Source: an uncultured Clostridia bacterium (GTDB lineage Bacteria > Bacillota > Clostridia > Christensenellales > CAMQZB01). Taken from it: a DNA stretch of 64,000 nt. Position numbers and translations under genes: made by a program. Below the pieces are notes generated by a model, which did not search any database, was not told the origin of the DNA, and saw nothing but the letters and a program-made list of their open reading frames with translations. Below, piece after piece: positions 29,019-39,462 of the stretch. Position 1 is the first letter of the stretch; each line of letters begins with the position of its first letter. The stretch spans positions 1 through 64,000 of the forward strand of contig CAMQZB010000004.1 in assembly GCA_947039455.1 (NCBI GenBank). The letters run 5' to 3'.

Positions 29019-29966
29019 ATGACAAATTTATTAAATGTATATGAATTACCGAGTTTATTTCCGGTACTTGGACATTTGTTAGATTGGTTAACACAATCAT
29101 TTGGAAACATAGGTATTGCGGTTATCGTATTTACTATAGTTATAAAAATGGCTTTGTTGCCACTAGATTATTGGTCAAGAGCTGGAATGAAGAAAAACCA
29201 ACTAAAGTTGGAAAAAATGCGTCCACAACTTGAAAAATTGCAAAAACAATATGCAAACGACAAGATGCTATACAACCAAAAAATGCAAGCTCTTTACAAA
29301 AAAGAAGGGTACTCAATGATGGGTGCTTGCTTGCCGACGATTGTTACGTTAGTAATGTTCATGTTGGTTTATAATGCATTGAATAGTTATTTGAAATATA
29401 ATTTGATATCAGCATACAACGACATGAGTGTAGCTTACCTAGCTGTTGGCGAAGATTCTGCTGCATGGGCTAAGATTGCACCTCAATTCTATGAAGCATT
29501 CTCACCATCATTCTTATGGATCGAAAACCTTTGGTTACCAGACGTATTTTGGAACGACAGTATAATGACAGCATCGCAATTCACAACATTTGCTGGAGTG
29601 CCAGTAGATATTGGTGATTACACTGCTATGGTTGCTCCATTCCAAGTAAACAACCGTATTAATGGTTATGTGTTATTGCCGATTTTATCAGCAGCAACAT
29701 CATTTATTATGCAGTTGGTAATGTCAAAAGGTCAAAAGTCACAAATGGAGTTGCAAGGACAAAATCCAGCAACTGGAAAAATGCTTTTATACATGATGCC
29801 AGTCATGATGGGATTTTTCGCTGTGAATTGGAACTCTGCATTTGCAATTTACCTTGTAACAAGTTCATTGTTCGGATTCGTGGCAACATTGCTTATCAAC
29901 AAGATTGTAGAAATCAGATTTAGAAAAGAAATAGCAGAAATTGAAGCTGCAAAAGTTAGAAGATAA
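29019..29966 (+). CDS. yidC: YidC/Oxa1 family membrane insertase
   Basis: IAVIVFTIVIKMALLPLDYWSRAGMKKNQLKLEKMRPQLEKLQKQY. Confidence 0.94.
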   Translation: MTNLLNVYELPSLFPVLGHLLDWLTQSFGNIGIAVIVFTIVIKMALLPLDYWSRAGMKKNQLKLEKMRPQLEKLQKQYANDKMLYNQKMQALYKKEGYSMMGACLPTIVTLVMFMLVYNALNSYLKYNLISAYNDMSVAYLAVGEDSAAWAKIAPQFYEAFSPSFLWIENLWLPDVFWNDSIMTASQFTTFAGVPVDIGDYTAMVAPFQVNNRINGYVLLPILSAATSFIMQLVMSKGQKSQMELQGQNPATGKMLLYMMPVMMGFFAVNWNSAFAIYLVTSSLFGFVATLLINKIVEIRFRKEIAEIEAAKVRR

Positions 29967-29998
29967 TTTCACCCTATTAAAGATTTAGGAGTATTAAG

Positions 29999-30832
29999 AT
30001 GAACAGTCAAGATTTTACATCAAAGAATGTAAACGACGCAATCAAAGATGGTTTAAGCAAAATGGGAATTACTGAAAATCAAGCGACTATTGAAGTACTT
30101 GATAAAGGTGGATTTTTAAGAAAAGCGAAAGTTAGAATTACGAGTAAGGGAACTGAAGGACAAAAAGCAGTAGCTTTTGTTGAAGGTTTGACTGAAATTA
30201 TGGAAATCGCTTGTACTACTGAATTGAAAGAAACTGACGACATTGCAAACATTGAAATCATCAGTGTAAATTCTGGTGCGATCATTGGTCACCGTGGTGA
30301 CGTTTTAGATTCAATTCAATACCTAGCTTCAATCGTAGCAAACGAAGGAAAGCAAACTTTCAAAAGAATCGTAATTGACTGTGAAAACTATCGTGAAAGA
30401 CGTGTGGAAACTTTGGAATCCCTTGGAAAACGCATGGCGGATAAAGCGGTTACTTCAGGAAGACGTTTGAAACTTGAGCCAATGAATGCCTTTGAAAGAA
30501 GAGTAATTCATGCGTTCTTAACAAACGACGAAAGAGTAAGTACAAGCAGTTTCGGTGAAGATCCATATAGATATCTTTCAATAACTCCAAAAAATATGCA
30601 ACCAAGACGTGAAGGTGCCAGAAACGACAACTTCAGAAAAGATGGTTTCAAAAGAGATGGATATAAGAAAGAAGGTTTCAAGAAAGACGGCTATAAAAAA
30701 GACTACAACAGCGACAGAATGCCACGTGAAAACGTAACTGAAAGACCTATTGTAGAAACGCCAAAAACAACTGAGATAAAAAGTGCCTTTACGAACTTTG
30801 GCTATATCGGAAATTCAAACGAAGAAAAGTAA
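29999..30832 (+). CDS. jag: Jag/KhpB RNA-binding protein (Jag-N, KH, R3H)
   Basis: GAIIGHRGDVLDSIQYLAS, RRVIHAFLTNDERVSTSSFGEDPYRYLSI; basic (K)DGYKK(D/E)GFKK repeats near the C-terminus. Confidence 0.9.
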   Translation: MNSQDFTSKNVNDAIKDGLSKMGITENQATIEVLDKGGFLRKAKVRITSKGTEGQKAVAFVEGLTEIMEIACTTELKETDDIANIEIISVNSGAIIGHRGDVLDSIQYLASIVANEGKQTFKRIVIDCENYRERRVETLESLGKRMADKAVTSGRRLKLEPMNAFERRVIHAFLTNDERVSTSSFGEDPYRYLSITPKNMQPRREGARNDNFRKDGFKRDGYKKEGFKKDGYKKDYNSDRMPRENVTERPIVETPKTTEIKSAFTNFGYIGNSNEEK

Positions 30833-30852
30833 AATTCAACTAATTATAAAAC

Positions 30853-30890
30853 AAGCAGTAATAAACACCGTTTATTACTGCCTTTTTTTT
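30853..30890 (+). terminator. Intrinsic terminator of jag
   Basis: GCAGTAATAAAC-acc-GTTTATTACTGC followed by T-run. Confidence 0.88.
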
Positions 30891-31122
30891 TACCCACCCC
30901 ACCACCGTAAATCACCACCGTAAATCACCAAATTTTACCACCAAAAAATTCTAATAAAAAAAACATTAATAAAGAAATCCCCACTATAGCATAAATTAAA
31001 TCAAAAGTCCCAAACAACCAATGTGCCCCATCGCATAAAAACCCAACCACCCAAAACCAACCACCCAAAATCCTAACAACACCCCCAACGTCCCATCGCA
31101 TAAAAAAACAACTGCCCAAAAG

Positions 31123-31169
31123 CGGGTCAAGGGGCTCAGTCCCTTGTGGGGTTTGGGGTAAAACCCCAT
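31123..31169 (-). repeat. Interspersed element, copy G (inverted)
   Basis: CGGGTCAAGGGGCTCAGTCCCTTGTGGGGTTTGGGGTAAAACCCCAT. Confidence 0.88.
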
Positions 31170-31288
31170 GTAACTAAATCAAACAAACATAATAAAAAAA
31201 CAAAGTACTACAAAACCCAACCATTAAAACCATCCAAATCCGAACAACAACACTAACGTCCCATCGCATAAACAAACACACGGCAAAA

Positions 31289-31340
31289 GTGGGGCAAGGG
31301 ACTCAGTCCCTTGTTGGGGCATGGGGCGAATAGCCCCATT
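31289..31340 (-). repeat. Interspersed element, copy H (inverted)
   Basis: GTGGGGCAAGGGACTCAGTCCCTTGTTGGGGCATGGGGCGAATAGCCCCAT; shares the CTAACGTCCCATCGCATAAA-type flank with copy G. Confidence 0.88.
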
Positions 31341-31567
31341 TAAATAAACCAATAACAAACCCTAAAAAAACTAACGTGTTGTAAGATAAATTACATAAAG
31401 AAAGAAAAAATTCGTAAAATGTAGAAAAAATCACATGCAATTATTGAAATAAATTAAGAAGTGTGATATAATAGAAAAACGGAATAACGCATTATGGCGA
31501 AAGCAAACGTATAGTCAGCATGTGCGTATAGATTGAAAGTTCAAGAAGATCAGGGAGGTTGTGAGTT

Positions 31568-32698
31568 TTGAAAAACTTATTAAATAACGTTTCGGGGTTC
31601 CTGAGAAAACACATAGGTAAAACGGTTTTCATTACGGTATCACTTTTGATATTAATTATATTTTCTTTCTTGAAAGGAAATTCTTACATCAGCGAAGAGT
31701 GGTTTGCGAAAGGCGTATCAAGATACTCGCTGTGGGCAGTGTCCGCACTGGTTAATCTAATACCATTTTCTGTGACGGAATTGTTTTTTGTAGTGGCAAT
31801 AGTGATAATTGTTTTATGTATTGTTAAAATCATTAGAAACATAAGCAAAAAACGTTGGAACAAAATCTTTGATATCCTATATAAAATCACGGCAGTAGCT
31901 GTGGGAATGGTTCTTGTGATAAATGTGTTTTTCACCTTTTCATATAATCGATACCCACTGGGCGAAGAGCTAGGACTGGAAAACCATAAAATAACTATGG
32001 AAAACGCAGTGAAAAGTGGCGAGTATTATATAGAGAAGGCAAAAAGCTTGGAGAACAACTTTGAAAGAGACCAACAAGGTGCGGTAATATCGCCCTACTC
32101 ATTTAGAGAAACTGTTGAGCTTGTTCAAAAAGAGTATGAAAGATTGGACAGTGACTACTTTAATCCCTTTACGGTAACCCCAAAACCTATGATGTTTTCG
32201 TCAATTATGAGTTACATGGGATTTACAGGCGTGTTCTTTCCCTTCTTTGCGGAAGTAAATATAAACACAAAAGCACCAAGTTATACGATACCAATGACTA
32301 TATGTCACGAAATAGCACATTCAAAAGGCGTAATGCGTGAGAACGAAGCTAATTCGGTAGCGTATTATTTGTTGATTACATCTGAGAACGAGTTTTTGCA
32401 GTATTGCGGATTTATGTACGCATCTAATATCATGTTAAGCGAAACCTATGACAGCAAAGATCGAAGTTTCTATGAGAAGACTTACAATCTTATGTCTAAA
32501 ACAATGTTGGGCGAATACAGCGCAAGCTATGAGTTGTGGGCTAGTTACGATACTTTTGTTGACGATATCTTTACTTGGATTAACAATTTTTATCTAACAC
32601 AATCAGGTGTAGCGTCTGGAGTGAAAAGTTATTCGGAAACAGGTGAGTTTTTGGTGAGGCTTTACTACACTATTAACAGCGAAAATTTGAAGTATTAA
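31568..32698 (+). CDS. DUF3810-type membrane protein with HExxH motif
   Basis: MTICHEIAHSKGVMRENEANSVAYYL; N-terminal TMs. Confidence 0.75.
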   Translation: MKNLLNNVSGFLRKHIGKTVFITVSLLILIIFSFLKGNSYISEEWFAKGVSRYSLWAVSALVNLIPFSVTELFFVVAIVIIVLCIVKIIRNISKKRWNKIFDILYKITAVAVGMVLVINVFFTFSYNRYPLGEELGLENHKITMENAVKSGEYYIEKAKSLENNFERDQQGAVISPYSFRETVELVQKEYERLDSDYFNPFTVTPKPMMFSSIMSYMGFTGVFFPFFAEVNINTKAPSYTIPMTICHEIAHSKGVMRENEANSVAYYLLITSENEFLQYCGFMYASNIMLSETYDSKDRSFYEKTYNLMSKTMLGEYSASYELWASYDTFVDDIFTWINNFYLTQSGVASGVKSYSETGEFLVRLYYTINSENLKY

Positions 32699-32726
32699 TA
32701 TAGATAGAATATGATGTATATAAATG

Positions 32727-32981
32727 TTAAAAGAAAATGCCAGATAGAAGCAAAACGGCAAAACCAATAATGCCTAAGTGCCCCATTACAAACGCTGAAA
32801 AAGGCGTAATAAAAAATGGCTTCACCGTAAGAAAAGCCATAGCTAACAGCACGAAACCCGCAAGGGCGCTGGACACCACCATACGATAAAATAATTTGTC
32901 AGATATTGGGAAGACTATGCTTGATAGTATTAGTGCTAAAAACCCAAAGGCATAGCAAATAGAAAGTTGAATCAAAATCAT
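32727..32981 (-). CDS. Small hypothetical membrane protein
   Basis: 84 aa, strongly hydrophobic; overlaps only the non-preferred 5' extension of the following ORF. Confidence 0.4.
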   Translation of the reverse strand: MILIQLSICYAFGFLALILSSIVFPISDKLFYRMVVSSALAGFVLLAMAFLTVKPFFITPFSAFVMGHLGIIGFAVLLLSGIFF

Positions 32982-33032
32982 ACTAATAGAGTATGGTTCG
33001 AATATATAAAAAAGAATAGATGTGAGGTTAAT

Positions 33033-33812
33033 ATGAAAGTAAAAATAAATGGCGTTGTGAATTTCAGAGAGCTTGGAGGAATAGTCACGGAAAACGGAAA
33101 AGTGATTAAAAGAGGCTATTTTTACAGAGCTGGTGAATTAGGCGGTATGAATGATAAACAAAAGGCAAAATTCGATAAGTTGGAGATTGCTCACGTTTTC
33201 GATTATCGTGACAAGGACGAAATTCAGGATTCTGTTGATTATGTAGGCAATGCGGAATACCACCACATTCCTGCCGTAACTGATACTAAAGGAATGCCCA
33301 TGATACCGAAGAAAATGAAGAAGTTTGTTTTAACGGTTTCTAAGGAAGATGCGATCCAATGCGCGGAAACATTTACTGAAACGTACGGCGAAGCAATATT
33401 CGACAGCAATGCTTATGGCGAAACGTTAAGGGCTATCAACGAATTTAAGCCAGTATTGTTCCACTGTACTGCAGGAAAAGACCGCACAGGCATTATTGCA
33501 GCATTAATTCTAAAGACATTAGGCGTTTCTGACGATGAAATCGTTAAAGATTTCATGCTTTCAAACAAGTACAGACGATATGACAACTACAAAGGACTCA
33601 CTTTGCTAACTTTGTTTATCAGGAACAAATGGGCTAGATATCTGTACAATAAAGTATCATTCGTTTATGAATACAATATTCTAACAACACTTGAGGCTAT
33701 TAAGAAAAAATACGGCGATATCGTTAACTATCTAAACGGCGAGTACGGAATAACGCCTGAGCAAGTTGAAAAATGGCGCGAGTTCTATCTTGAAGATAAA
33801 GCTGTTGACTAG
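33033..33812 (+). CDS. Tyrosine/serine protein phosphatase (DSP-like)
   Basis: VNFRELGG near N-terminus and HCTAGKDRTG catalytic P-loop. Confidence 0.9.
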   Translation: MKVKINGVVNFRELGGIVTENGKVIKRGYFYRAGELGGMNDKQKAKFDKLEIAHVFDYRDKDEIQDSVDYVGNAEYHHIPAVTDTKGMPMIPKKMKKFVLTVSKEDAIQCAETFTETYGEAIFDSNAYGETLRAINEFKPVLFHCTAGKDRTGIIAALILKTLGVSDDEIVKDFMLSNKYRRYDNYKGLTLLTLFIRNKWARYLYNKVSFVYEYNILTTLEAIKKKYGDIVNYLNGEYGITPEQVEKWREFYLEDKAVD

Positions 33813-33844
33813 GCTGATTTTATTTGGATTTTATATTTAATTAA

Positions 33845-33895
33845 ATGGGGCTATTCGCCCCATGCCCCAACAAGGAGCTTGAGCCCCTTGACCCG
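33845..33895 (+). repeat. Interspersed element, copy I
   Basis: ATGGGGCTATTCGCCCCATGCCCCAACAAGGAGCTTGAGCCCCTTGACCCG. Confidence 0.9.
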
Positions 33896-33953
33896 CTTCT
33901 ATTATGGAGCGGGTTTTTTTTGTTGTTTATTATGGTTTGGTTGATTGAGTTAA

Positions 33954-34003
33954 ATGGGGCTATTCGCCCCATGCCCCAACAAGGAGCTGAGCCCCTTGAC
34001 TCG
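33954..34003 (+). repeat. Interspersed element, copy J
   Basis: ATGGGGCTATTCGCCCCATGCCCCAACAAGGAGCTGAGCCCCTTGACTCG. Confidence 0.9.
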
Positions 34004-34062
34004 CTCTTTTTTATGGGGCGATTTTTGTGGGGTGGTTTGGGCTGTGTTGTATATGGTTTTTC

Positions 34063-34091
34063 TTTACTTTCTTTTGGGAATTGTATATAAT
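34063..34091 (+). promoter_or_regulatory. Promoter for the orphan structured RNA
   Basis: TTTACT (34063-34068) - 17 nt - TATAAT (34086-34091). Confidence 0.6.
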
Positions 34092-34097
34092 GATGTA

Positions 34098-34198
34098 GTA
34101 GAAAGGTTTTCGCCTACAGTGCAAGCTGTATTGGTTGAGCGGTCGATGCGTGAGTAATTATTATGATTATTTTATGCACCGCCTTTCTATTTTTTTTA
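34098..34198 (+). ncRNA. Candidate orphan small structured RNA of unknown class
   Basis: Closing helix TAGAAAG (34099-34105)/CTTTCTA (34183-34189), hairpin TACAG-tgcaag-CTGTA (34115-34130), GCGG/CCGC arm (34139-34142/34179-34182), then a run of 8 T. Confidence 0.55.
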
Positions 34199-34300
34199 TG
34201 CTTAATTTTAGTTCATGTGGAATTAGGTGTGTAGGATATTAAGCAGTGTTGTAGCTGAGAAAAAGATTGAAAAATAATTTATTTTCTTGTTTATTTTGCT

Positions 34301-34328
34301 TGACTTATGGTCCTAATTGGTATATGAT
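34301..34328 (+). promoter_or_regulatory. Promoter of the S10 operon
   Basis: TTGACT (34301-34306) - 16 nt - TATGAT (34323-34328). Confidence 0.75.
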
Positions 34329-34334
34329 ATAAGA

Positions 34335-34675
34335 GTTCGTGTACAATATACGGACAAAACATGCTTGTCATGACGACTAACTCTTAACTTTTTGGGGCTA
34401 AACAAACCCAATTTTTTATGAAGATTTGTGCGACACACACGGTAAGGTTATCAAGTAAATAGAACAAAAAGAACGACGGCTACAATATGTAGTTCAATGT
34501 ATGAAAACCGTAACTATATATAGTTAAAGGTTCATCGGTTTCACTTTTTGTAAAACTTTTTAAAAAGATAACATTATAATGTATAGTACAATAACTTATA
34601 AAACAATTGCCCCCACTACATTGGAAGCTGATGTAGGTGATGATTAAGGCACGAGTCGTTTAAGGAGGATACTAA
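34335..34675 (+). promoter_or_regulatory. Long structured 5' leader of the S10 operon with terminator-like hairpin
   Basis: TTGGG (34392-34396)/CCCAA (34407-34411) + TTTTTT; AAACCG/CGGTTT helix enclosing AACTATATATAGTT; CTACAT-tggaagctg-ATGTAG hairpin shortly before the RBS. Confidence 0.6.
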
Positions 34676-34975
34676 ATGGCAACTCAAAAAATTAGAATCA
34701 AATTGAGAGCATACGATCACAATTTGGTAGACAATGCGGCAACACGTATTGTTGAGGCGATGGAGAAGGCTGGGGCAAAGGTTGTAGGACCGATTCCACT
34801 ACCTACGGACAGAGAAATTATTACAATTCTTCGTTCACCACACAAATACAAAGACTCACGTGAGCAATTCGAAATGAGAACTCACAAGCGTTTAATTGAC
34901 ATCTACGGACCAAATGCGAAGATCCTTGACGGAATTCATCTTCCAGCCGGCGTAGACATCAAAATTAAACTTTAG
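34676..34975 (+). CDS. rpsJ: 30S ribosomal protein S10
   Basis: [40 protein letters not shown]. Confidence 0.98.
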   Translation: MATQKIRIKLRAYDHNLVDNAATRIVEAMEKAGAKVVGPIPLPTDREIITILRSPHKYKDSREQFEMRTHKRLIDIYGPNAKILDGIHLPAGVDIKIKL

Positions 34976-34996
34976 TAGCGTCGGAGGAAAACTTAT

Positions 34997-35629
34997 ATGA
35001 AGAAAGCAATTATCGGAAAAAAAGTTGGCATGACGCAAGTTTTTATGGAAAATGGTGAGTGTATCCCAGTTACAGTAATATTAGCTGGTCCATGCGCTGT
35101 CGTTGCAAAGAAAACTATTGCTAGAGACGGCTATTCAAGTGCTGTCGTTGGTTTTGACTCTATCCCAGAGAGAAAGTTAAACAAACCAGAACTTGGTCAA
35201 TTCAAAAAAGCAAATCTTGCTCCAATGAAAACATTGAAAGAATTTAGATTCGACGATGTTGAATCTATGGAAGTTGGCGCTACGCTTGACGTAACACAAT
35301 TCACTGTAGGCGACAAAGTAGACGTTTGCGGAACAACTAGAGGACGTGGTTTTACCGGTGTTATCCAAAGATGGAATCAACACAGAGTAAGAATGACTCA
35401 CGGTTCTGGTCCAGTCCACAGACAAGTTGGTTCAATGGGATCAATTGACTCTGCAAGAGTATTTAAATTAAAAAATCTTCCAGGTAGATATGGACATGAA
35501 AGAGTAACAATACTTAATCTTTCAGTTGTTAAAATCGACTTAGAGAAAAATGTTATTTTGGTAAAGGGCGCTGTTCCAGGACCAAAAGGATCACTAGTAA
35601 CAGTTATCAATGCTGTTAAGAAGAAATAA
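34997..35629 (+). CDS. rplC: 50S ribosomal protein L3
   Basis: [28 protein letters not shown]. Confidence 0.98.
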   Translation: MKKAIIGKKVGMTQVFMENGECIPVTVILAGPCAVVAKKTIARDGYSSAVVGFDSIPERKLNKPELGQFKKANLAPMKTLKEFRFDDVESMEVGATLDVTQFTVGDKVDVCGTTRGRGFTGVIQRWNQHRVRMTHGSGPVHRQVGSMGSIDSARVFKLKNLPGRYGHERVTILNLSVVKIDLEKNVILVKGAVPGPKGSLVTVINAVKKK

Positions 35630-35655
35630 GAGCGAGTAAAAGGAGTACAAAAATT

Positions 35656-36288
35656 ATGCCAAGTATTAAAATGTATAATATGAACGCACAAGAAGTTGGT
35701 AACATCGACTTGAGCGAAGAAGTATTTGGTCAGCCCCTAAACGAAGCGCTTATTCACCAAGTAATAGTAGCGCAAGCGGCTAACCGTAGACAAGGTACAA
35801 AATCAACATTAACACGTGCGGAAGTTCGTGGAGGTGGAGTTAAGCCTTGGAGACAAAAAGGAACTGGTCGTGCAAGACAAGGTTCTATCCGTTCACCTCA
35901 ATGGGTTGGCGGTGGAGTAGTGTTCGCACCAAAACCACGTGACTTTTCTAAAGCAGTTAATGTAAAAGCTAAAAGATCTGCACTTAAGAGTGCATTGTCA
36001 TTCAAAGCAAACAACAATGAGTTGTATGTTTTAGATGATCTTCAATTGGCTGGTGCAAAAACAAAAGAGATCGTTAAATTGTTGAAAGCTTTTGATTTCA
36101 AGAAAAGCGTTCTAATAATTACACCTGAGAGAGATGAGGTTGTTTTGAGAGCCGGTGGTAACATCGAAAAACTTACAATCACATACGCTGAATTGATTAA
36201 TGTAACACAAGTTGTTAAAAACTTAGTTATCTTGACTACAGCAGCTGGTATCAAAAAAATCGAGGAGGATTGCTCACTATGGACGTAA
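35656..36288 (+). CDS. rplD: 50S ribosomal protein L4
   Basis: RRQGTKSTLTRAEVRGGGVKPWRQKGTGRARQGSIRSPQWVGGG. Confidence 0.98.
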   Translation: MPSIKMYNMNAQEVGNIDLSEEVFGQPLNEALIHQVIVAQAANRRQGTKSTLTRAEVRGGGVKPWRQKGTGRARQGSIRSPQWVGGGVVFAPKPRDFSKAVNVKAKRSALKSALSFKANNNELYVLDDLQLAGAKTKEIVKLLKAFDFKKSVLIITPERDEVVLRAGGNIEKLTITYAELINVTQVVKNLVILTTAAGIKKIEEDCSLWT

Positions 36289-36569
36289 GAGACATAATTA
36301 TTAAACCACTTTTAAGTGAAAAAAGTTATGAAGGCATTCCAACTAAGAAATATACTTTCAAAGTTGATAAAAGATCTACAAAAACGCAAATTAAATGTGC
36401 AATCGAAGAAATTTTCGAAGTAAAGGTTCAATATGTTCACACAGTAAATTGCAGCGGTAAGAAAAAGAGAATGGGTAAAACTTCAGGTTATACTCCAGAC
36501 TTCAAAAAAGCTATCGTTCAATTATCTGATGCAAGCAAACCTATCGAATTCTTCGAAAGCTTATCATAA
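36279..36569 (+). CDS. rplW: 50S ribosomal protein L23
   Basis: DIIIKPLLSEKSYE...YTFKVDKRSTKTQIKCAIEEIFEVKV; ATG at 36279 after GAGGA. Confidence 0.97.
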   Translation: MDVRDIIIKPLLSEKSYEGIPTKKYTFKVDKRSTKTQIKCAIEEIFEVKVQYVHTVNCSGKKKRMGKTSGYTPDFKKAIVQLSDASKPIEFFESLS

Positions 36570-36585
36570 TAGGAGGAATTGAAAA

Positions 36586-37413
36586 ATGGGTATAAAAAGA
36601 TATAAACCGACTTCTCCTGCTAGAAGATTCATGACTGTTTCAGATTTCGCAGAAATTACTTGCACAACACCTGAACGTTCATTACTTACAACATTAACTA
36701 AATCAGGCGGTAGAAATGCAACTGGTAGAATTACTGTTCGTCACATTGGTGGCGGTTGCAAACGTAAGTACAGAATCATCGATTTCAAGAGAAACAAAGA
36801 AGATATTCCAGCAAAAGTATTGACAATTGAGTATGATCCTAATAGATCAGCAAACATTGCTTTAATTTGCTACGCTGATGGACTTAAAAATTATATTTTA
36901 GCTCCAGTAGGCTTAAACGTTGGTGATACAATCCAAAACGGTGCTGCTTCTGACATTAAAGTTGGAAATTCAATGATGCTAAAAGACATGCCAGTTGGTA
37001 CTGTTATTCATAACATCGAATTGAAACCGGGCAAAGGTGGACAAATCGCTAGATCAGCAGGAATTTCTGCTCAACTTATGGCGAAGGATGTTAAATACGC
37101 TACATTGCGTATGCCATCTGGCGAAATGAGATATGTTTTGAACAATTGCCGTGCAACAATCGGACAAGTTGGAAACGTAGAGCATGAAATCATCAGAATT
37201 GGTAAAGCTGGTAAAAAGAGACACATGGGCGTACGTCCAACGGTTCGTGGTTCAGTAATGAATCCTTGCGATCACCCACACGGTGGTGGTGAAGGAAAAG
37301 CACCAATCGGTCGTGCTGGTCCAGTTACTCCTTGGGGTAAACCAACTCTTGGTTACAAGACTAGAAAGAAGAAAAACCGCTCTGATAAATTAATTATCAA
37401 GCGCGTAAATTAG
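36586..37413 (+). CDS. rplB: 50S ribosomal protein L2
   Basis: [46 protein letters not shown]. Confidence 0.98.
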   Translation: MGIKRYKPTSPARRFMTVSDFAEITCTTPERSLLTTLTKSGGRNATGRITVRHIGGGCKRKYRIIDFKRNKEDIPAKVLTIEYDPNRSANIALICYADGLKNYILAPVGLNVGDTIQNGAASDIKVGNSMMLKDMPVGTVIHNIELKPGKGGQIARSAGISAQLMAKDVKYATLRMPSGEMRYVLNNCRATIGQVGNVEHEIIRIGKAGKKRHMGVRPTVRGSVMNPCDHPHGGGEGKAPIGRAGPVTPWGKPTLGYKTRKKKNRSDKLIIKRVN

Positions 37414-37427
37414 GGAGGGCGAATCGA

Positions 37428-37706
37428 ATGAGTAGAAGTATTAAAAAAGGACCTTTCGTCCACGCTAAATTATTGGCGAGAATCGAAGAGATGAATGTGA
37501 ACAACGAACATAAAGTTTTGAAGACTTGGTCAAGAGCTTCAACAATTTTTCCACAAATGGTTGGTCACACAATTGCAGTACATGACGGCAGAAAACACGT
37601 CCCAGTATATGTTACTGAGGATATGGTAGGTTGTAAATTGGGAGAATTTTCTCCTACTAGAACTTTCCGTGGACACGCTGGCGACAAGTCTGTAAAAGGT
37701 AGATAA
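37428..37706 (+). CDS. rpsS: 30S ribosomal protein S19
   Basis: [23 protein letters not shown]. Confidence 0.98.
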   Translation: MSRSIKKGPFVHAKLLARIEEMNVNNEHKVLKTWSRASTIFPQMVGHTIAVHDGRKHVPVYVTEDMVGCKLGEFSPTRTFRGHAGDKSVKGR

Positions 37707-37717
37707 GGAGATAGATT

Positions 37718-38113
37718 ATGGCTAAAAGAATGAGAGAAAAGACTGCTGCCATCAAAGCAAATAGGGATACACGTCCTTATGCAGTAGCAAAATATATCAG
37801 AATATCTCCAAGCAAAGTAAGAGTAGTACTTGACCTTATAAGAGGAAAAGGCTACCGCGAAGCTGTTGCTATTTTGGAACACTTGTCAAGAGGTTCTGCT
37901 GAACCAATCAGAAAAGTTTTGGATTCAGCTGCTGCCAATGCCGAGCACAATATGGGAATGAACAAAGATACATTGTATGTTGCAGTTTGCTACGCAGACG
38001 AAGGTATGACAATGAAAAGAGTTCAACCTAGAGCGCAAGGAAGAGCATTTAGAATCTTGAAACGTAGTTGCCACATCACGGTTAAACTTGATGCGGTTAA
38101 AGAAGAGAATTAA
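37718..38113 (+). CDS. rplV: 50S ribosomal protein L22
   Basis: AKYIRISPSKVRVVLDLIRGKGYREA. Confidence 0.97.
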   Translation: MAKRMREKTAAIKANRDTRPYAVAKYIRISPSKVRVVLDLIRGKGYREAVAILEHLSRGSAEPIRKVLDSAAANAEHNMGMNKDTLYVAVCYADEGMTMKRVQPRAQGRAFRILKRSCHITVKLDAVKEEN

Positions 38114-38128
38114 GGAGGATAGCGAATA

Positions 38129-38794
38129 ATGGGACAAAAAGTTAATCCTCACGGCTTTAGAGTCGGAGTAATTAAGGATTGGGATGTTCAATGGTACGCT
38201 GATAAGAAGGACTTCGCTAAGTTCATCAAAGAAGACTATGACGTAAGAACATTCATTAAAAAGAACTATGTTCAATGTGGTATTTCAAAAACTACAATTG
38301 AACGTGCTGCAAACAGAATTGTAATAGTAATTCACGCAGGCCGCCCTGGTATGTTAATCGGAAAGGGTGGAGACGGAATTGCAAAAATCAAAACTGAAAT
38401 TGAGAAAGTAATTAAAAACAAGTATCAAGTAGTTATTAACGTTATGGAAGTTATGAAAGTTGATGCTGATGCACAACTAGTAGCTGAAAGCGTTGCTGCT
38501 CAACTTGAGAAAAGAGTTCGTTTCCGTAGTGCAATGAAACAATCAATCGGAAGAGCGATGAGACTTGGTTGCAAGGGTGTTAAAATCATGGTTAGTGGTC
38601 GTTTAGACGGAGCAGAGATTGCACGTTCAGAGCATTATCACGATGGTTCAATTCCACTTCAAACTATCAGAGCGGACATTGATTACGGATTTGCTGAATC
38701 ACATACAACATTCGGAGTAATCGGAGTTAAAGTATGGGTTTACAAAGGCGAGGTTATCGCTAAAAATCCTATTAAGAAAGGAGGCGAAGCTTAA
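38129..38794 (+). CDS. rpsC: 30S ribosomal protein S3
   Basis: [30 protein letters not shown]. Confidence 0.98.
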   Translation: MGQKVNPHGFRVGVIKDWDVQWYADKKDFAKFIKEDYDVRTFIKKNYVQCGISKTTIERAANRIVIVIHAGRPGMLIGKGGDGIAKIKTEIEKVIKNKYQVVINVMEVMKVDADAQLVAESVAAQLEKRVRFRSAMKQSIGRAMRLGCKGVKIMVSGRLDGAEIARSEHYHDGSIPLQTIRADIDYGFAESHTTFGVIGVKVWVYKGEVIAKNPIKKGGEA

Positions 38795-38796
38795 TC

Positions 38797-39252
38797 ATGT
38801 TAATGCCTAAAAGAGTAAAAAGACGTCGTGTCCACAGAGGATCAATGGCGCACAAATGTACGAAAGGAAACAAAATTGCTTATGGTCAATATGCTTTACA
38901 AGCACAAGCACCATGTTGGATAACTTCAAATCAAATTGAAGCTGCCCGTATTGCAATTACACGTTATTTGAAACGTGGCGGACAAGTATGGATTGATATT
39001 TTCCCTCACAAACCAGTAACTAAAAAACCTGCTGAAACAAGAATGGGATCTGGTAAAGGATCACCTGAGTATTGGGTAGCAGTTGTAAAACCAGGTAGAG
39101 TATTGTTTGAAGTTGCTGGCGTGCCAGAAGCTGATGCAAGAGAAGCACTTCGTCTTGGAATGCACAAACTTCCATGTAAGTGCAAATTCATAATGAGAGA
39201 GATCGAAGAAGCTACTGCCGTAGAAAATAATGCAGAGGGTGGTGAAGGTTAA
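38797..39252 (+). CDS. rplP: 50S ribosomal protein L16
   Basis: [36 protein letters not shown]. Confidence 0.97.
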   Translation: MLMPKRVKRRRVHRGSMAHKCTKGNKIAYGQYALQAQAPCWITSNQIEAARIAITRYLKRGGQVWIDIFPHKPVTKKPAETRMGSGKGSPEYWVAVVKPGRVLFEVAGVPEADAREALRLGMHKLPCKCKFIMREIEEATAVENNAEGGEG

Positions 39253-39461
39253 TGAAAGCAAACAAGTTACATGAAATGACAACTGAAGAGCTAAAAATCA
39301 AGTTGCAAGACTTAAAGGAAGAATTATTTAATCTTCGTTTCCGTCACGCAACAGGCCAGCTTACAAACCCAATGTCACTTGCAACTTGCAAGAAAGACAT
39401 TGCAAGAGTGAAAACAATTCTTCGTCAGCGTGAAGTCGCATCAGAAGAAGTAGGAGGCTAA
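39252..39461 (+). CDS. rpmC: 50S ribosomal protein L29
   Basis: [28 protein letters not shown]. Confidence 0.97.
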   Translation: MKANKLHEMTTEELKIKLQDLKEELFNLRFRHATGQLTNPMSLATCKKDIARVKTILRQREVASEEVGG

Positions 39462-39462
39462 A

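Noticed and set aside
32990-33010. GGTTCGA as a tRNA T-arm
   Set aside because: No cloverleaf partner sequences around it; it is a chance match in the phosphatase upstream region.
33845-34157. ORFs MGLFAPCPNKELEPLDPLL and MGLFAPCPNKELSPLTRSF as paralogous small proteins
   Set aside because: Apparent paralogy is simply copies I and J of the interspersed DNA element; the second also overlaps the structured RNA candidate.
34098-34198. SRP 4.5S RNA, 6S RNA or known riboswitch assignment for the orphan RNA
   Set aside because: No GGAAGGAAGCAG SRP core, too short for typical 6S, no recognisable riboswitch consensus by eye; left unassigned.
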